Shown here: piece after piece, positions 7,966-16,316 of the stretch
Numbering within the stretch: the stretch's first letter is position 1
Layout of the letters: the number at the start of each line of letters is the position of its first letter
NCBI GenBank assembly: GCA_000433315.1
Contig: FR893363.1
Span: forward strand, 1-30,296
Source of the DNA: Firmicutes bacterium CAG:345
Lineage (GTDB): Bacteria; Bacillota_I; Bacilli_A; RFN20; CAG-288
Direction: 5' to 3'
Length of the DNA stretch: 30,296 bases
Notes under the pieces: model-generated
Databases searched by the model: none
What the model was told of the DNA's origin: nothing
The model's input: the letters and a program-made list of their open reading frames with translations, nothing else
Made by a program: the position numbers and the translations under genes

Positions 7966-8742
7966 ATGAAATATACTTTAATAACAGGAGCAGCAAGCGG
8001 CTTAGGAAAAGAATTAGCGAGAATTTATGCTGAAAATGGAAATAATCTTTTACTTATAGATTATGATGAAGAAAATCTGAATAAGGTTAACGAAGAATTA
8101 AAAGAAAAATATAAATCTTTAGATTTTAAAATATATTGTTGTGATTTAAGCAATATTGATAATATTAAAGAAGTTTATAAAATTTCTAAAGAACATGATA
8201 TGTTCATAAATAATCTTGTCAATTGTGCTGGTTTTGGCGATTGTAAAGATTTTAAAGACATGGACTTAGATTTACAGCTGAAGATGGTTGAGGTTGATTG
8301 CAGTGCTGTTTTAGCTTTTTGCCGTCTATTTGTCGATGATATGATAAAAAATAATGAAGGACATATTATCAATGTTTCTTCAATAGCTGGTCTTTATCCT
8401 GGGCCATATATGTGCACTTATCATTGTTGCAAAAGTTTTGTCTATAGTTTTTCAGAAGCTTTAAGTTATGAACTTAGAAAGACAGATATTAAGGTATTAA
8501 CTTTGTGTCCAGGTCCTTTCAATTCTAAATTTGTGGACAAAGCTCATAATGGTTATACATTTAAGTTAAAAAAGCCACTTGATGCGGTCGATGTTGCAAA
8601 AATCGCATATAAAAAATCACAGAAGGGAAAAGATTTATACATCATTGGTTTTAATAATAGAGTTCAATATTTTTTCTCCCGTTTTGTTCCTCATTCTTTT
8701 ATTTTAAAAACCAGTGCAAAAACAATAAAAAAAGATGCTTAA
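7966..8742 (+). CDS. Short-chain dehydrogenase/reductase (SDR)
   Basis: The 258-residue protein is a classical SDR. The N-terminal nucleotide-binding motif is TGAASGLG, NCAG lies in the fourth strand, the catalytic serine is in NVSSIAG, and YHCCK supplies the YxxxK catalytic pair, followed by CPGPF. The acidic residue after the second strand (LLLIDYDEE) suggests a preference for NAD(H). The C-terminal extension has aromatic and basic residues that could touch a membrane or hydrophobic substrate. An AGGTG site sits just before the ATG, 8 bp after the PHP gene. With a bile salt hydrolase at the head of this region, a hydroxysteroid dehydrogenase role is an attractive guess, but SDR sequence alone does not give substrate. 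Confidence 0.92.
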   Translation: MKYTLITGAASGLGKELARIYAENGNNLLLIDYDEENLNKVNEELKEKYKSLDFKIYCCDLSNIDNIKEVYKISKEHDMFINNLVNCAGFGDCKDFKDMDLDLQLKMVEVDCSAVLAFCRLFVDDMIKNNEGHIINVSSIAGLYPGPYMCTYHCCKSFVYSFSEALSYELRKTDIKVLTLCPGPFNSKFVDKAHNGYTFKLKKPLDAVDVAKIAYKKSQKGKDLYIIGFNNRVQYFFSRFVPHSFILKTSAKTIKKDA

Positions 8743-8749
8743 AATTATC

Positions 8750-8778
8750 TTGATTAAATAAATTTCAATTTTTATAAA
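8750..8778 (+). promoter_or_regulatory. Putative sigma-A-type promoter of the diguanylate cyclase gene
   Basis: TTGATT at 8750-8755 and TATAAA at 8773-8778 are separated by exactly 17 bp in the gap between the dehydrogenase gene and the diguanylate cyclase gene. A GAAAGG ribosome binding site follows before the ATG at 8818. Background A+T is very high, so this is a plausible reading rather than proof. Confidence 0.5.
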
Positions 8779-8817
8779 AAGATTTAAATTTATGCACTAC
8801 AAGAAAGGCAACTTACT

Positions 8818-10209
8818 ATGGACAACATTGAAAGCGACAACGAAAAGAAAGTTAAATGGATTAGAATAAAAAGATTTAGCAGTAGGAGTATTATCATTGC
8901 TGCGGTATTATCAGTATTTTTTATTTTTATCTCTATTAAAGGGATTTTAGATTTTAAAGCGTTAGAAGCTAATACCGAACAATTGATAGCCTGTGAAAAT
9001 GTGGCTAAAGATATAAGAAGTGCATCGGATTTATTGACAAATGATGTTCGTCTATTCGTAATGACCAGCGATAGAAAATATACGGATTCTTGTTTTGAAG
9101 AAGCTAATATTACAAGATCGCAGGAAAAAGCAATTGAAAAATTTGAATCGATGTTTCCTGATAATATCTTTATTACAGATTTGAATAAAGCCGTGAGTGA
9201 ATCAGAAAAATTAATGCAAACCGAATATTATTCGATGAGACTTATCTGCGATGTTGGGGGATTTGATAAAACAACCTTAGATGCTGAAATAATCAATGTT
9301 TCTATTTCTAAAGAAGATAATAGTCTTGCTAATGATGAAAAAATAGTCAAAGCACAAAATTTAGTCAGCAATAGAAATTATGAAGAATCTAAAAACACGA
9401 TAATTTATAATCTCGATATTTGTTTAGATGGTATTGTCTCTTATACAGAAAACAGACAAAATTATTATATTACTGTATTTAAAGATGTTTTTATTAAATT
9501 AGAAATAGGGTTATTTGTTCTTATTGTAATTTTATTAACGAGCAGTTTTATCGTTAGAAAACTTATAGTTAAACCTCTTCTTACATATAATGAAAGCATT
9601 GAAAAAGATCAAGTCTTTCCAGTTATCGGTGTAGTTGAGCTTCAGACATTAGCTGAAAATTATAATAAAGTTTATGAAGACAATCAAGAAACACAAAGAC
9701 TTATTCGCCATGATGCTGAACATGATGCTTTAACAGGTCTGTTGAATAGAGGTTCCTTCAATAAAGTTTTACCAATATATTTAAATGGTGAAGTTCCATT
9801 TTCTTTGATTCTTTTGGATATTGATACTTTTAAATTTTATAATGATAATTATGGTCATCAATTGGGAGACAAAGTTATCAAAAGAGTTGCCAGTCAACTA
9901 GAAAATATATTTAGTACAAAGGATTATGTTTTCCGTATTGGCGGTGATGAATTTGCAATCATTGTTGTTGAAATGCCTTCAGCAAATAAAGATTCAATTT
10001 CTGAAAGATTAGAAAAATTGAAGATTGAGCTCATTAAATCCGAAAAAGATCTTCCTCCGGTAACAATTAGCGCCGGTATTACTTTCTCTGATTATGAAGG
10101 AGAAAATAAGATGGATGTATTTAGACAGGCGGATGAAGCTTTGTATTTTTCTAAAGAACATGGAAAGAATAGTTATTCATTTTATGATGATTTAAAGAAA
10201 GATAAATAA
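8818..10209 (+). CDS. Membrane-bound diguanylate cyclase (GGDEF)
   Basis: The 463-residue protein makes the second messenger cyclic di-GMP from two GTP. A transmembrane helix (about residues 23-43) is followed by an extracytoplasmic sensor region of about 180 residues, helical and probably a four-helix bundle. A second transmembrane helix (about 225-247) follows, then a short linker and a C-terminal GGDEF domain with the intact active-site motif GGDEF at 375-379 and DALTGLLNR at its start. The product-inhibition I-site (RxxD, nine residues before GG) reads S366-T-K-D369, so the key arginine is missing and feedback inhibition is probably lost. The downstream beta-helix lipoprotein starts just after it and could be a surface factor under the same control. 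Confidence 0.93.
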   Translation: MDNIESDNEKKVKWIRIKRFSSRSIIIAAVLSVFFIFISIKGILDFKALEANTEQLIACENVAKDIRSASDLLTNDVRLFVMTSDRKYTDSCFEEANITRSQEKAIEKFESMFPDNIFITDLNKAVSESEKLMQTEYYSMRLICDVGGFDKTTLDAEIINVSISKEDNSLANDEKIVKAQNLVSNRNYEESKNTIIYNLDICLDGIVSYTENRQNYYITVFKDVFIKLEIGLFVLIVILLTSSFIVRKLIVKPLLTYNESIEKDQVFPVIGVVELQTLAENYNKVYEDNQETQRLIRHDAEHDALTGLLNRGSFNKVLPIYLNGEVPFSLILLDIDTFKFYNDNYGHQLGDKVIKRVASQLENIFSTKDYVFRIGGDEFAIIVVEMPSANKDSISERLEKLKIELIKSEKDLPPVTISAGITFSDYEGENKMDVFRQADEALYFSKEHGKNSYSFYDDLKKDK

Positions 10210-10254
10210 GAAATGGTCTTGATGAAATATTCAAGGCTTTATTTATGGGAATTT

Positions 10255-12210
10255 ATGAAGAACTTATTAACTATATTTATATGTTTATTTATTAGTATTT
10301 TGTTTTGCAATTCTTGCAAGAGCAACAATAATTTAGAAAGAAAAGTCAATGAAATAGTTTCAAGTTATAATGAAGATGAAAGTCTTAGTTTTCAAAATTA
10401 TCTTTCTTATAGTTTTAATGTACCGGTAATTTTCGAAGATGATATTTATGAATTTGAATATTCTGATCATAGAGTAAATATTTCTGCGAAAGATAAAAAA
10501 GTTTTAATCGGAGAAGTTAAGAAAGATGATGATATTAATTATTTCGATAATGTTGAGAAGTTGAAAAAACAAGATTTATCTGTTGGTTCAATTGTTGAAA
10601 CTAAGGAATACTATTTAGGAAGTAATAAAGGTGGAGCAACTTACAAAATAATTACGGATGATAAACCTTTTTCTATTCCGCTTGATAATGGTTTATTTGC
10701 TGAAATTATTCCTCAATATAGGGCTTTTTCAATAGAAAGTCTTGGAGTTAAAGGAAATGGAAAAGATGATGATTCTGAAATAATCAATTATATTTTTCAA
10801 AATATAGGACAATATGATGTTTCCTATCTTATATTTGAATCAAAAGAATATTTATGTTGCCATAATATTAATTTATATCAAAATGAAAATTTATCTTTAT
10901 TAGGAAACGATTCATATTTAGTTATAAATGATCAATATGATGATGAAGTTTATCATGAATTTTTCTTCAGTGTCGCTTCTTGTGAAAAGTTATTATTCTC
11001 TAATATTAATATTACTTATAATTTCTCTGAGACTATGAATGGAATAAAAACTCAATTAGGAATTTTCAATTCACAAAATATTGAATTTTATCATTGCCAA
11101 TATGTTATTCCTGAAACTGTTTTAAAAAGTTTAGCAAAAGATAGAGAATTTACAAATTTTGATTGTTATACCAATTGGGAAAACATAATTATTAATAATT
11201 GCAAATTTGAAAATGTCTGTGATGCTGAAGCTGGTGGAAGTTTATGGATTCGGGATTTTCACAATCTTGGAAGTAAAGATATCAAGGTTTTAAATTCTAG
11301 TTTTCATAAAATTGCTCACGATGAACTCATAGCTGTTTTTATGGGAAGCATCGAAAATGTTTTGATAAAAAATAATAAGTTTAAAGTAGAAGATGAAGGC
11401 GTTTCTTCAAGTGTAATGAATTTTTCCTTTGGTTCTTTTGCTTCTTCACAAAAAGCAAATAATATTGTTTTTGAAAACAATGAAATCGATTGTTGTTCAA
11501 CAGGTGGTTTAATTTGGGTCAGAAAAGCTACTGGTGTTAAAATTAGAAAAAATAAGATTAAAGCGCATATAAGTTCGAAAACAACTGATTCTTTTCGCTT
11601 AATTGAAGCCTCTTCTAATGGTGAAGAAACTAATAAAATTGATTTGATTGAAGAAAATGAAATCATCTTTGATTCGAATAAAAAGAATCTAGATAAACAG
11701 ATTCATATTATAAAAAATGCTGACATCGTACAAAATAATGTCATTACTACCAATTTTAGAATTACCGATTTATTCTTAAATTGTAATGTCTTAAATAGAA
11801 ATGTCTGCAATATCAATTCAGATTCAGAATTTATTGTTTACAATGTGTTAAAAGAATGTAAGAACAATGTTTTCAATTTGAATGTTAAAATCGGCACTGT
11901 ATTCCGTTATTATGGATGTGGATTTTCTCAAAGTATAAATATAAAAAATAATATTATTAAATATAATTATAAAGAAAACGAAGAAGATATTTCTTATATC
12001 ATCATGTTAAACGATATGAATATGAATGATAATATTATTTATTTTGAAAACAATATTGTTGAAACAGATGCAATCGGTAAAAAGAGCCGTTTTCTATTTT
12101 TAGCGCCGAGCGATGAAATTCAAACATTTTATTTCCGAAATAATATTGTAGGAAATTATAAAACTCCAGCTAATGACTATTTAAAAAATGTTGAAGTAAT
12201 ACGTTCCTAA
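10255..12210 (+). CDS. Secreted lipoprotein with right-handed beta-helix (pectate-lyase-like) fold
   Basis: I choose the ATG at 10255 because it starts directly with a signal peptide (MKNLLTIFICLFISILFCNSC) whose end looks like a lipobox cysteine; in-frame ATGs at 10213 and 10222 would bury the signal in a longer N-terminus. About 651 residues. Around residue 165 the sequence GVKGNGKDDDSEIINY matches the opening of pectate-lyase-superfamily beta-helix domains (the GVKGDGKTDD type). The rest is rich in short Asn-containing repeats such as NNKF, NNEI and NNIV, typical of stacked beta-helix coils. Such proteins bind or cleave polysaccharides at the cell surface. Substrate and activity cannot be read from the sequence. 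It ends convergently with the AraC gene, overlapping it by 4 bp. Confidence 0.82.
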   Translation: MKNLLTIFICLFISILFCNSCKSNNNLERKVNEIVSSYNEDESLSFQNYLSYSFNVPVIFEDDIYEFEYSDHRVNISAKDKKVLIGEVKKDDDINYFDNVEKLKKQDLSVGSIVETKEYYLGSNKGGATYKIITDDKPFSIPLDNGLFAEIIPQYRAFSIESLGVKGNGKDDDSEIINYIFQNIGQYDVSYLIFESKEYLCCHNINLYQNENLSLLGNDSYLVINDQYDDEVYHEFFFSVASCEKLLFSNINITYNFSETMNGIKTQLGIFNSQNIEFYHCQYVIPETVLKSLAKDREFTNFDCYTNWENIIINNCKFENVCDAEAGGSLWIRDFHNLGSKDIKVLNSSFHKIAHDELIAVFMGSIENVLIKNNKFKVEDEGVSSSVMNFSFGSFASSQKANNIVFENNEIDCCSTGGLIWVRKATGVKIRKNKIKAHISSKTTDSFRLIEASSNGEETNKIDLIEENEIIFDSNKKNLDKQIHIIKNADIVQNNVITTNFRITDLFLNCNVLNRNVCNINSDSEFIVYNVLKECKNNVFNLNVKIGTVFRYYGCGFSQSINIKNNIIKYNYKENEEDISYIIMLNDMNMNDNIIYFENNIVETDAIGKKSRFLFLAPSDEIQTFYFRNNIVGNYKTPANDYLKNVEVIRS

Positions 12211-12956
12211 TAAATCTGTTTGATCCATTTATTTAAATAATTTTTAGGAGAACAACCGATAATTTTGGAAAATAATCTTGAAAAATAGTTATAGTCTTCA
12301 AATCCTAATTTTTCGGATATTTCACTTAAAGAGAGTTCGCCGATTATTATTAATTCTTTAGCTTTTTCAATCTTTAGAGTATTGAAATATTTTAATATTG
12401 TTTTACCGGTATCTTTTTTAAATATTTTTTCACAGTATTCTGAAGAGAAAAAGGTCAAATTTTCAATATCTTTAAGAGTTATTTTTCCATATTTATTTTC
12501 TTTTAAAAAGATAATTATTTTTTCTGTAAGTGGAGAACAAGAAACTTTAGTTTGATAAGATAATAATTTTTCTATTATGTTTATAAGCAAATTAGAAATT
12601 TTGGTTGTTGATGATGTCATAGCGCTAATCATTTCATCATAATATAAAAAAGCTAGTTTTAATTCATTATCTATTATATTTTTTAAATATGTTGGAAAAT
12701 CTAATTTTTCTTCAATAAGAAAATTAAAACTGATGTAATTTGTTTTTGAAGTTTGGACTTTTCTTTCTCTTTGTTGACCATATTTTATAAATATCGCATC
12801 ATTTGTTTTTAATTCGATGACTTTATTATCGACAATATAAGTTAAACTGCCATCTAAAACAAATGTCAGTTCATAAAAATAGAGGATGTGCGAATTGATA
12901 GGAGGGATATTTTTTCTTTCTCTATTGTGCTTATGATATATTATTTTCAAGTTCAT
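12207..12956 (-). CDS. AraC-family transcriptional regulator with N-terminal cupin
   Basis: The 249-residue protein has an N-terminal cupin-like ligand-binding region (about residues 20-110, with YELTFVLDGSLTYIVDNK and KTNDAIFI). Residues about 150-249 form a typical AraC double helix-turn-helix, ending in SEISEKLGFEDYNYFSRLF and then CSPKNYLNKW. Such proteins sense a small molecule, often a sugar, and activate nearby catabolic genes. It is divergent from the isomerase/oxidoreductase operon, separated by 124 bp that presumably hold the shared regulatory region, and convergent with the beta-helix lipoprotein gene. The most likely target is the divergent operon. The inducer is unknown. Confidence 0.9.
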   Translation of the reverse strand: MNLKIIYHKHNRERKNIPPINSHILYFYELTFVLDGSLTYIVDNKVIELKTNDAIFIKYGQQRERKVQTSKTNYISFNFLIEEKLDFPTYLKNIIDNELKLAFLYYDEMISAMTSSTTKISNLLINIIEKLLSYQTKVSCSPLTEKIIIFLKENKYGKITLKDIENLTFFSSEYCEKIFKKDTGKTILKYFNTLKIEKAKELIIIGELSLSEISEKLGFEDYNYFSRLFSKIIGCSPKNYLNKWIKQIY

Positions 12957-13006
12957 ATTAGTTCTCTTTTGTGCTAAATTTCTTATATTTAAACGGTTTC
13001 ATCCAT

Positions 13007-13035
13007 GTTTTTTAGCATATTTTGTACTATATAAT
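13007..13035 (+). promoter_or_regulatory. Putative promoter of the isomerase/oxidoreductase operon
   Basis: A perfect TATAAT lies at 13030-13035, 45 bp before the ATG at 13081. The hexamer at the matching -35 position (13007-13012) is only T-rich, which fits a promoter that needs an activator such as the divergent AraC protein. Confidence 0.4.
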
Positions 13036-13080
13036 TAAAGTATAAAAGAGTTGATAAAACTTGTCAAATAAGGAGTGAAT

Positions 13081-15108
13081 ATGATTAGATTATGTGCATT
13101 TAGCGATGAATATGGAAATAAGTTAGAAGAGCAGATTGAAGGACTTAAATTAAATAATATTCATCTTATTGAAATTAGAAATGTCGATGGAAAAAACGTT
13201 TTGAATTTCACTGATGAAGAAGCAAAATATTATTATGAAGAATTATTAAAAAATGATATCAGAGTTTGGTCGATCGGTTCTCCATTAGGGAAAGTTGATA
13301 TTGATGTTGATTTTGAAGAATATAAAAATACAGTTTTAAAAAGACTTTGTGAATTAGCTAATATATTCCAAACTTCGAGAATAAGAATGTTCAGCTTTTT
13401 TAAAGCCTATGAAAAGAAAGATGAAGTAATAAAAAAACTTCAAGAGATGGTAAATTTTGCAAAAAAATATAATGTTGAACTCTATCATGAAAATGAAAAA
13501 GATATCTATGGTGATAGTTTAGAAAGAGTTTTAGAATTAAAGCAAAATGTCCAAGGTTTAAAATTTGTTTATGATCCTGCAAATTTTATTCAATGTGAAC
13601 AAAATCCTGATAAGACCATCGATTCTTTATTTGATAAAATGGATTATTTTCATATCAAAGACATTATTGAAGGAAGCGGAGAAATAGTTCCGGCGGGAAA
13701 AGGCGATTGCAAAATTGATAGAATTTTAAAATTAATCGACAACAAAAATGTCACTTTGACTATTGAACCTCATCTTTCAGTTTTTCCTGGTTATTCAGAA
13801 ATTGATAAGACAGAATTAAAAAATAAATTTGTTTATAAAAACAATAAAGAAGCTTTCAATGCTGCCTGTTTAAATTTAAAAAATCTTTTGAAAGAAAAAA
13901 ATTATACCGAGTATAAAGATGGATTTATTAAAAAATATGTAAGATATGGCGTTATTGGTTTAGGTAATATGGGAAGTGGACATATCGCCAATTTTATGAA
14001 AGAAGGCAATATTCCTTTTGGTGAAGTTGTTGCTATTGCTGATAGAAAGCAAGAAAAAATCGACAGAATAAAAAATCTTTACCCTAATCATACTTTTGAA
14101 TGTTATTTAGAAGGCAGTGAATTGATAGAGCATGGAAATGTAGAAGCTGTAATTATCGCTGTACCACATTATCAACATCCGGAATTAACAATTTTGGCCT
14201 TGAAGAAAAATATCAATGTAATCTGTGAAAAACCAGCTGGAGTTTATACTAAACAAGTTAAAGAAATGATCGAGGTCAGCAAAAATTCACACGCTTTATT
14301 TATAATGATGTTCAATCAAAGAACAAATTGTGTCTATAGGAAAATGCGAGAAATTGTTACCGGTGGAGAAATAGGTGAAGTAAAAAGAGTCAATTGGATT
14401 ATTACGGATTGGTATCGTTCACAAAGTTATTTTGACAGCGGAGATTGGAGAGCTACTTGGGAAGGCGAAGGCGGTGGAGTTTTATTCAACCAAAGCCCAC
14501 ATCAATTGGATCTTTTGGCCTGGGTTGTCGGTATGATGCCAAAAAGACTTCAAGCTTTTTGTCATTTTGGAAAATGGCATAATATTGAAGTTGAAGATGA
14601 TGTTACCTGTTATTTAGAATATGAAAATGGTGCTACAGGCGTTTTTGTTACCAGTACCGCAGATGCCCCTGGAACAAACAGATTTGAAGTTTTAGGAACA
14701 GGCGGAAAGATTGTCTGCGAAAACGATAAATTGAAACTTTATAAAAACGAGATTGATGAAAGAAAATTTAATCAAGAATATAAAGGTGGGTTTGGTTCAC
14801 CAAAATTTGAAGAAATTGAAGTTGAAACAGATGGAGAAAATTTACAACATACGGGAATTTGCCGTAACTTTACCAATGCTATATTAGGAATTGAACCATT
14901 GTTTGTCGATGGCAAAGAAGGTTTAAAAAGCGTTGAATTGATGGATGCAATGTTGATGTCTACTTGGCTAAATAAGATGATTGAACTTCCTATAGATGAT
15001 GAAAAGTATTATGAACTTTTATTAAAACAAATAAAAAATTCTAAAATACATAAAAATGTTGAAGAAAAAATATTGGATACTAAGGACATCTATAATGGTT
15101 CAAAATAA
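13081..15108 (+). CDS. Fusion of xylose-isomerase-like TIM barrel and Gfo/Idh/MocA oxidoreductase
   Basis: The ATG at 13081 follows AGGAG with 5-nt spacing; the in-frame GTG at 13075 overlaps that binding site. Residues 1 to about 270 are a sugar phosphate isomerase/epimerase (AP endonuclease 2-like TIM barrel, IolE/IolI type) with likely metal ligands in ELYHENE, FVYDPANF, HIKD and TIEPHL. Residues about 288-675 are a complete Gfo/Idh/MocA NAD(P)-dependent sugar oxidoreductase: Rossmann motif GLGNMG (293-298), CEKPAG (382-387) and a substrate-domain GGGVLFNQSPHQLD stretch. The two families usually sit as separate neighbouring genes in inositol and other polyol or sugar pathways; here they are one 675-residue polypeptide. 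The downstream oxidoreductase starts within its stop codon (TAATG). The sugar is not identifiable. Confidence 0.93.
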   Translation: MIRLCAFSDEYGNKLEEQIEGLKLNNIHLIEIRNVDGKNVLNFTDEEAKYYYEELLKNDIRVWSIGSPLGKVDIDVDFEEYKNTVLKRLCELANIFQTSRIRMFSFFKAYEKKDEVIKKLQEMVNFAKKYNVELYHENEKDIYGDSLERVLELKQNVQGLKFVYDPANFIQCEQNPDKTIDSLFDKMDYFHIKDIIEGSGEIVPAGKGDCKIDRILKLIDNKNVTLTIEPHLSVFPGYSEIDKTELKNKFVYKNNKEAFNAACLNLKNLLKEKNYTEYKDGFIKKYVRYGVIGLGNMGSGHIANFMKEGNIPFGEVVAIADRKQEKIDRIKNLYPNHTFECYLEGSELIEHGNVEAVIIAVPHYQHPELTILALKKNINVICEKPAGVYTKQVKEMIEVSKNSHALFIMMFNQRTNCVYRKMREIVTGGEIGEVKRVNWIITDWYRSQSYFDSGDWRATWEGEGGGVLFNQSPHQLDLLAWVVGMMPKRLQAFCHFGKWHNIEVEDDVTCYLEYENGATGVFVTSTADAPGTNRFEVLGTGGKIVCENDKLKLYKNEIDERKFNQEYKGGFGSPKFEEIEVETDGENLQHTGICRNFTNAILGIEPLFVDGKEGLKSVELMDAMLMSTWLNKMIELPIDDEKYYELLLKQIKNSKIHKNVEEKILDTKDIYNGSK

Positions 15109-16091
15109 TGAAAAGTGCAATTATTGGCTGTGGTGGAATATCTAGAACACATATTAATGCAATTTTAAAAACTAAATCCGAAATAGTAGCACTATGTGAT
15201 ATCGATGTTATTAAAGCTCAAAAGATAAAAGAAGAATTTAATTTAAATGCTGAAATATATCAAGATTATCAAAAAATATTAGAAAAAGATATTGATGTTG
15301 TGCATATATTAACTCCTCATTATCTCCATGCGGAAATGGCTTACTTTTTCTTGAAGAAAAATATAAATGTTCTTTCGGAAAAACCGATGGGAATCACTTT
15401 AAATCAATTGAAGAAAATTGAGAAAATAGCAAAAAAGAGTCAAGCACAATATGGTGTCTGTCTCCAAAATAGATATAACCCTACTTCGCTTTGGCTCTAT
15501 AATTATTTAAAAGATAAAAAAGTGACTTATGCTCATGCTGATATTTGCTGGCATCGAGATGAAAAATATTATGCTAGCGATTATTGGCGAGGAAAAAAGA
15601 AATTAGAAGGTGGGGGAGTATTAATAAATCAAGCTATCCATACTTTAGATTTATTGCAATGGTTTTTTGGAAGACCGAAATCAGTTGTTGCAGATATTAA
15701 CAATTTTTCTTTAAAAGACAAAATAGAAGTTGAAGATAGTGCGATGGTATTATTTAAAGGAGAAAAATCAAGTTATTCAATTTTTGCTACCAATTCTGCT
15801 AAAACAGATTTATCACCTATAATAAATTTAAAATTAGAAACTGGAGAAAATATAATTTTATCCAAAGATCGACTCATAGTTGATAACAAGATAATTGAAA
15901 TCGAAGATGATATAAATATCTATGGTAAAAGATGTTATGGAAATGGCCATGAACATTTGATTTCCGATTTTTATTATAAGATTGAAAAAAAGAATAAGTT
16001 TGAAATAGATGCTGAAGAAGCCATAGTTTCAAGCAAAATGGTTTTATATGCCTATAAAAGCAGAGGAAAAATAAAGATAATAGAAGAATAG
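15108..16091 (+). CDS. Gfo/Idh/MocA-family oxidoreductase
   Basis: The 327-residue protein has the N-terminal dinucleotide-binding motif GCGGIS, the conserved SEKPMG and the substrate-domain motif GGGVLINQAIHTLD, whose Gln/His residues are typical of the family. These enzymes oxidise or reduce sugar-like hydroxyls with NAD(P). It overlaps the fusion gene by one base (TAATG), so the two are co-translated and probably act in the same pathway, perhaps as the two halves of an oxidation/reduction relay around the isomerase step. The last codons (KIKIIEE-stop) are copied 1.66 kb downstream, beyond the DUF4143 ATPase gene. Confidence 0.93.
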   Translation: MKSAIIGCGGISRTHINAILKTKSEIVALCDIDVIKAQKIKEEFNLNAEIYQDYQKILEKDIDVVHILTPHYLHAEMAYFFLKKNINVLSEKPMGITLNQLKKIEKIAKKSQAQYGVCLQNRYNPTSLWLYNYLKDKKVTYAHADICWHRDEKYYASDYWRGKKKLEGGGVLINQAIHTLDLLQWFFGRPKSVVADINNFSLKDKIEVEDSAMVLFKGEKSSYSIFATNSAKTDLSPIINLKLETGENIILSKDRLIVDNKIIEIEDDINIYGKRCYGNGHEHLISDFYYKIEKKNKFEIDAEEAIVSSKMVLYAYKSRGKIKIIEE

Positions 16092-16100
16092 TTTTTAAAT
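16074..16100 (+). repeat. 27-bp direct repeat, copy 1 (end of oxidoreductase gene)
   Basis: These 27 bases, covering the last codons, stop and following TTTTTAAAT of the Gfo/Idh gene, recur without mismatch at 17732-17758. Similarity extends imperfectly about nine bases upstream. The two copies bracket the DUF4143 ATPase gene. Confidence 0.9.
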
Positions 16101-16255
16101 ATTATCTTGTTTTATAAAAAAGTTTTCTAATTTGTATTATAAATCAAAGACAATAAAAAAATTGAATAGAAAGCGATTCGACATAATACTTAATATTTTC
16201 GGTTTTTTTGCCAAAGAAATTAAGTGGATTGATGTTTTATTATTAGAAAATAATA

Positions 16256-16264
16256 TGTTATAAT
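16256..16264 (+). promoter_or_regulatory. Extended -10 promoter of the DUF4143 ATPase gene
   Basis: TGTTATAAT matches the extended -10 consensus TGnTATAAT perfectly, 53 bp before the ATG at 16317. No good -35 is seen at 17 bp, which is usual for extended -10 promoters. The ATPase gene therefore probably has its own transcript, separate from the oxidoreductase operon. Confidence 0.55.
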
Positions 16265-16316
16265 ACGTTTAATAAAAGTGGCAATTAATCCATAAATATT
16301 AATTGAGGTGCTCAAA

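Noticed and set aside
10213..10254. Earlier in-frame ATGs (10213, 10222) as start of the beta-helix lipoprotein
   Set aside because: They would place 11 to 14 residues, including charged ones, before an otherwise textbook signal peptide that begins at 10255.
11316..11666. Minus-strand open frame of 116 codons inside the beta-helix gene
   Set aside because: The beta-helix gene continues through this stretch with a consistent repeat pattern; the opposite frame resembles no family.
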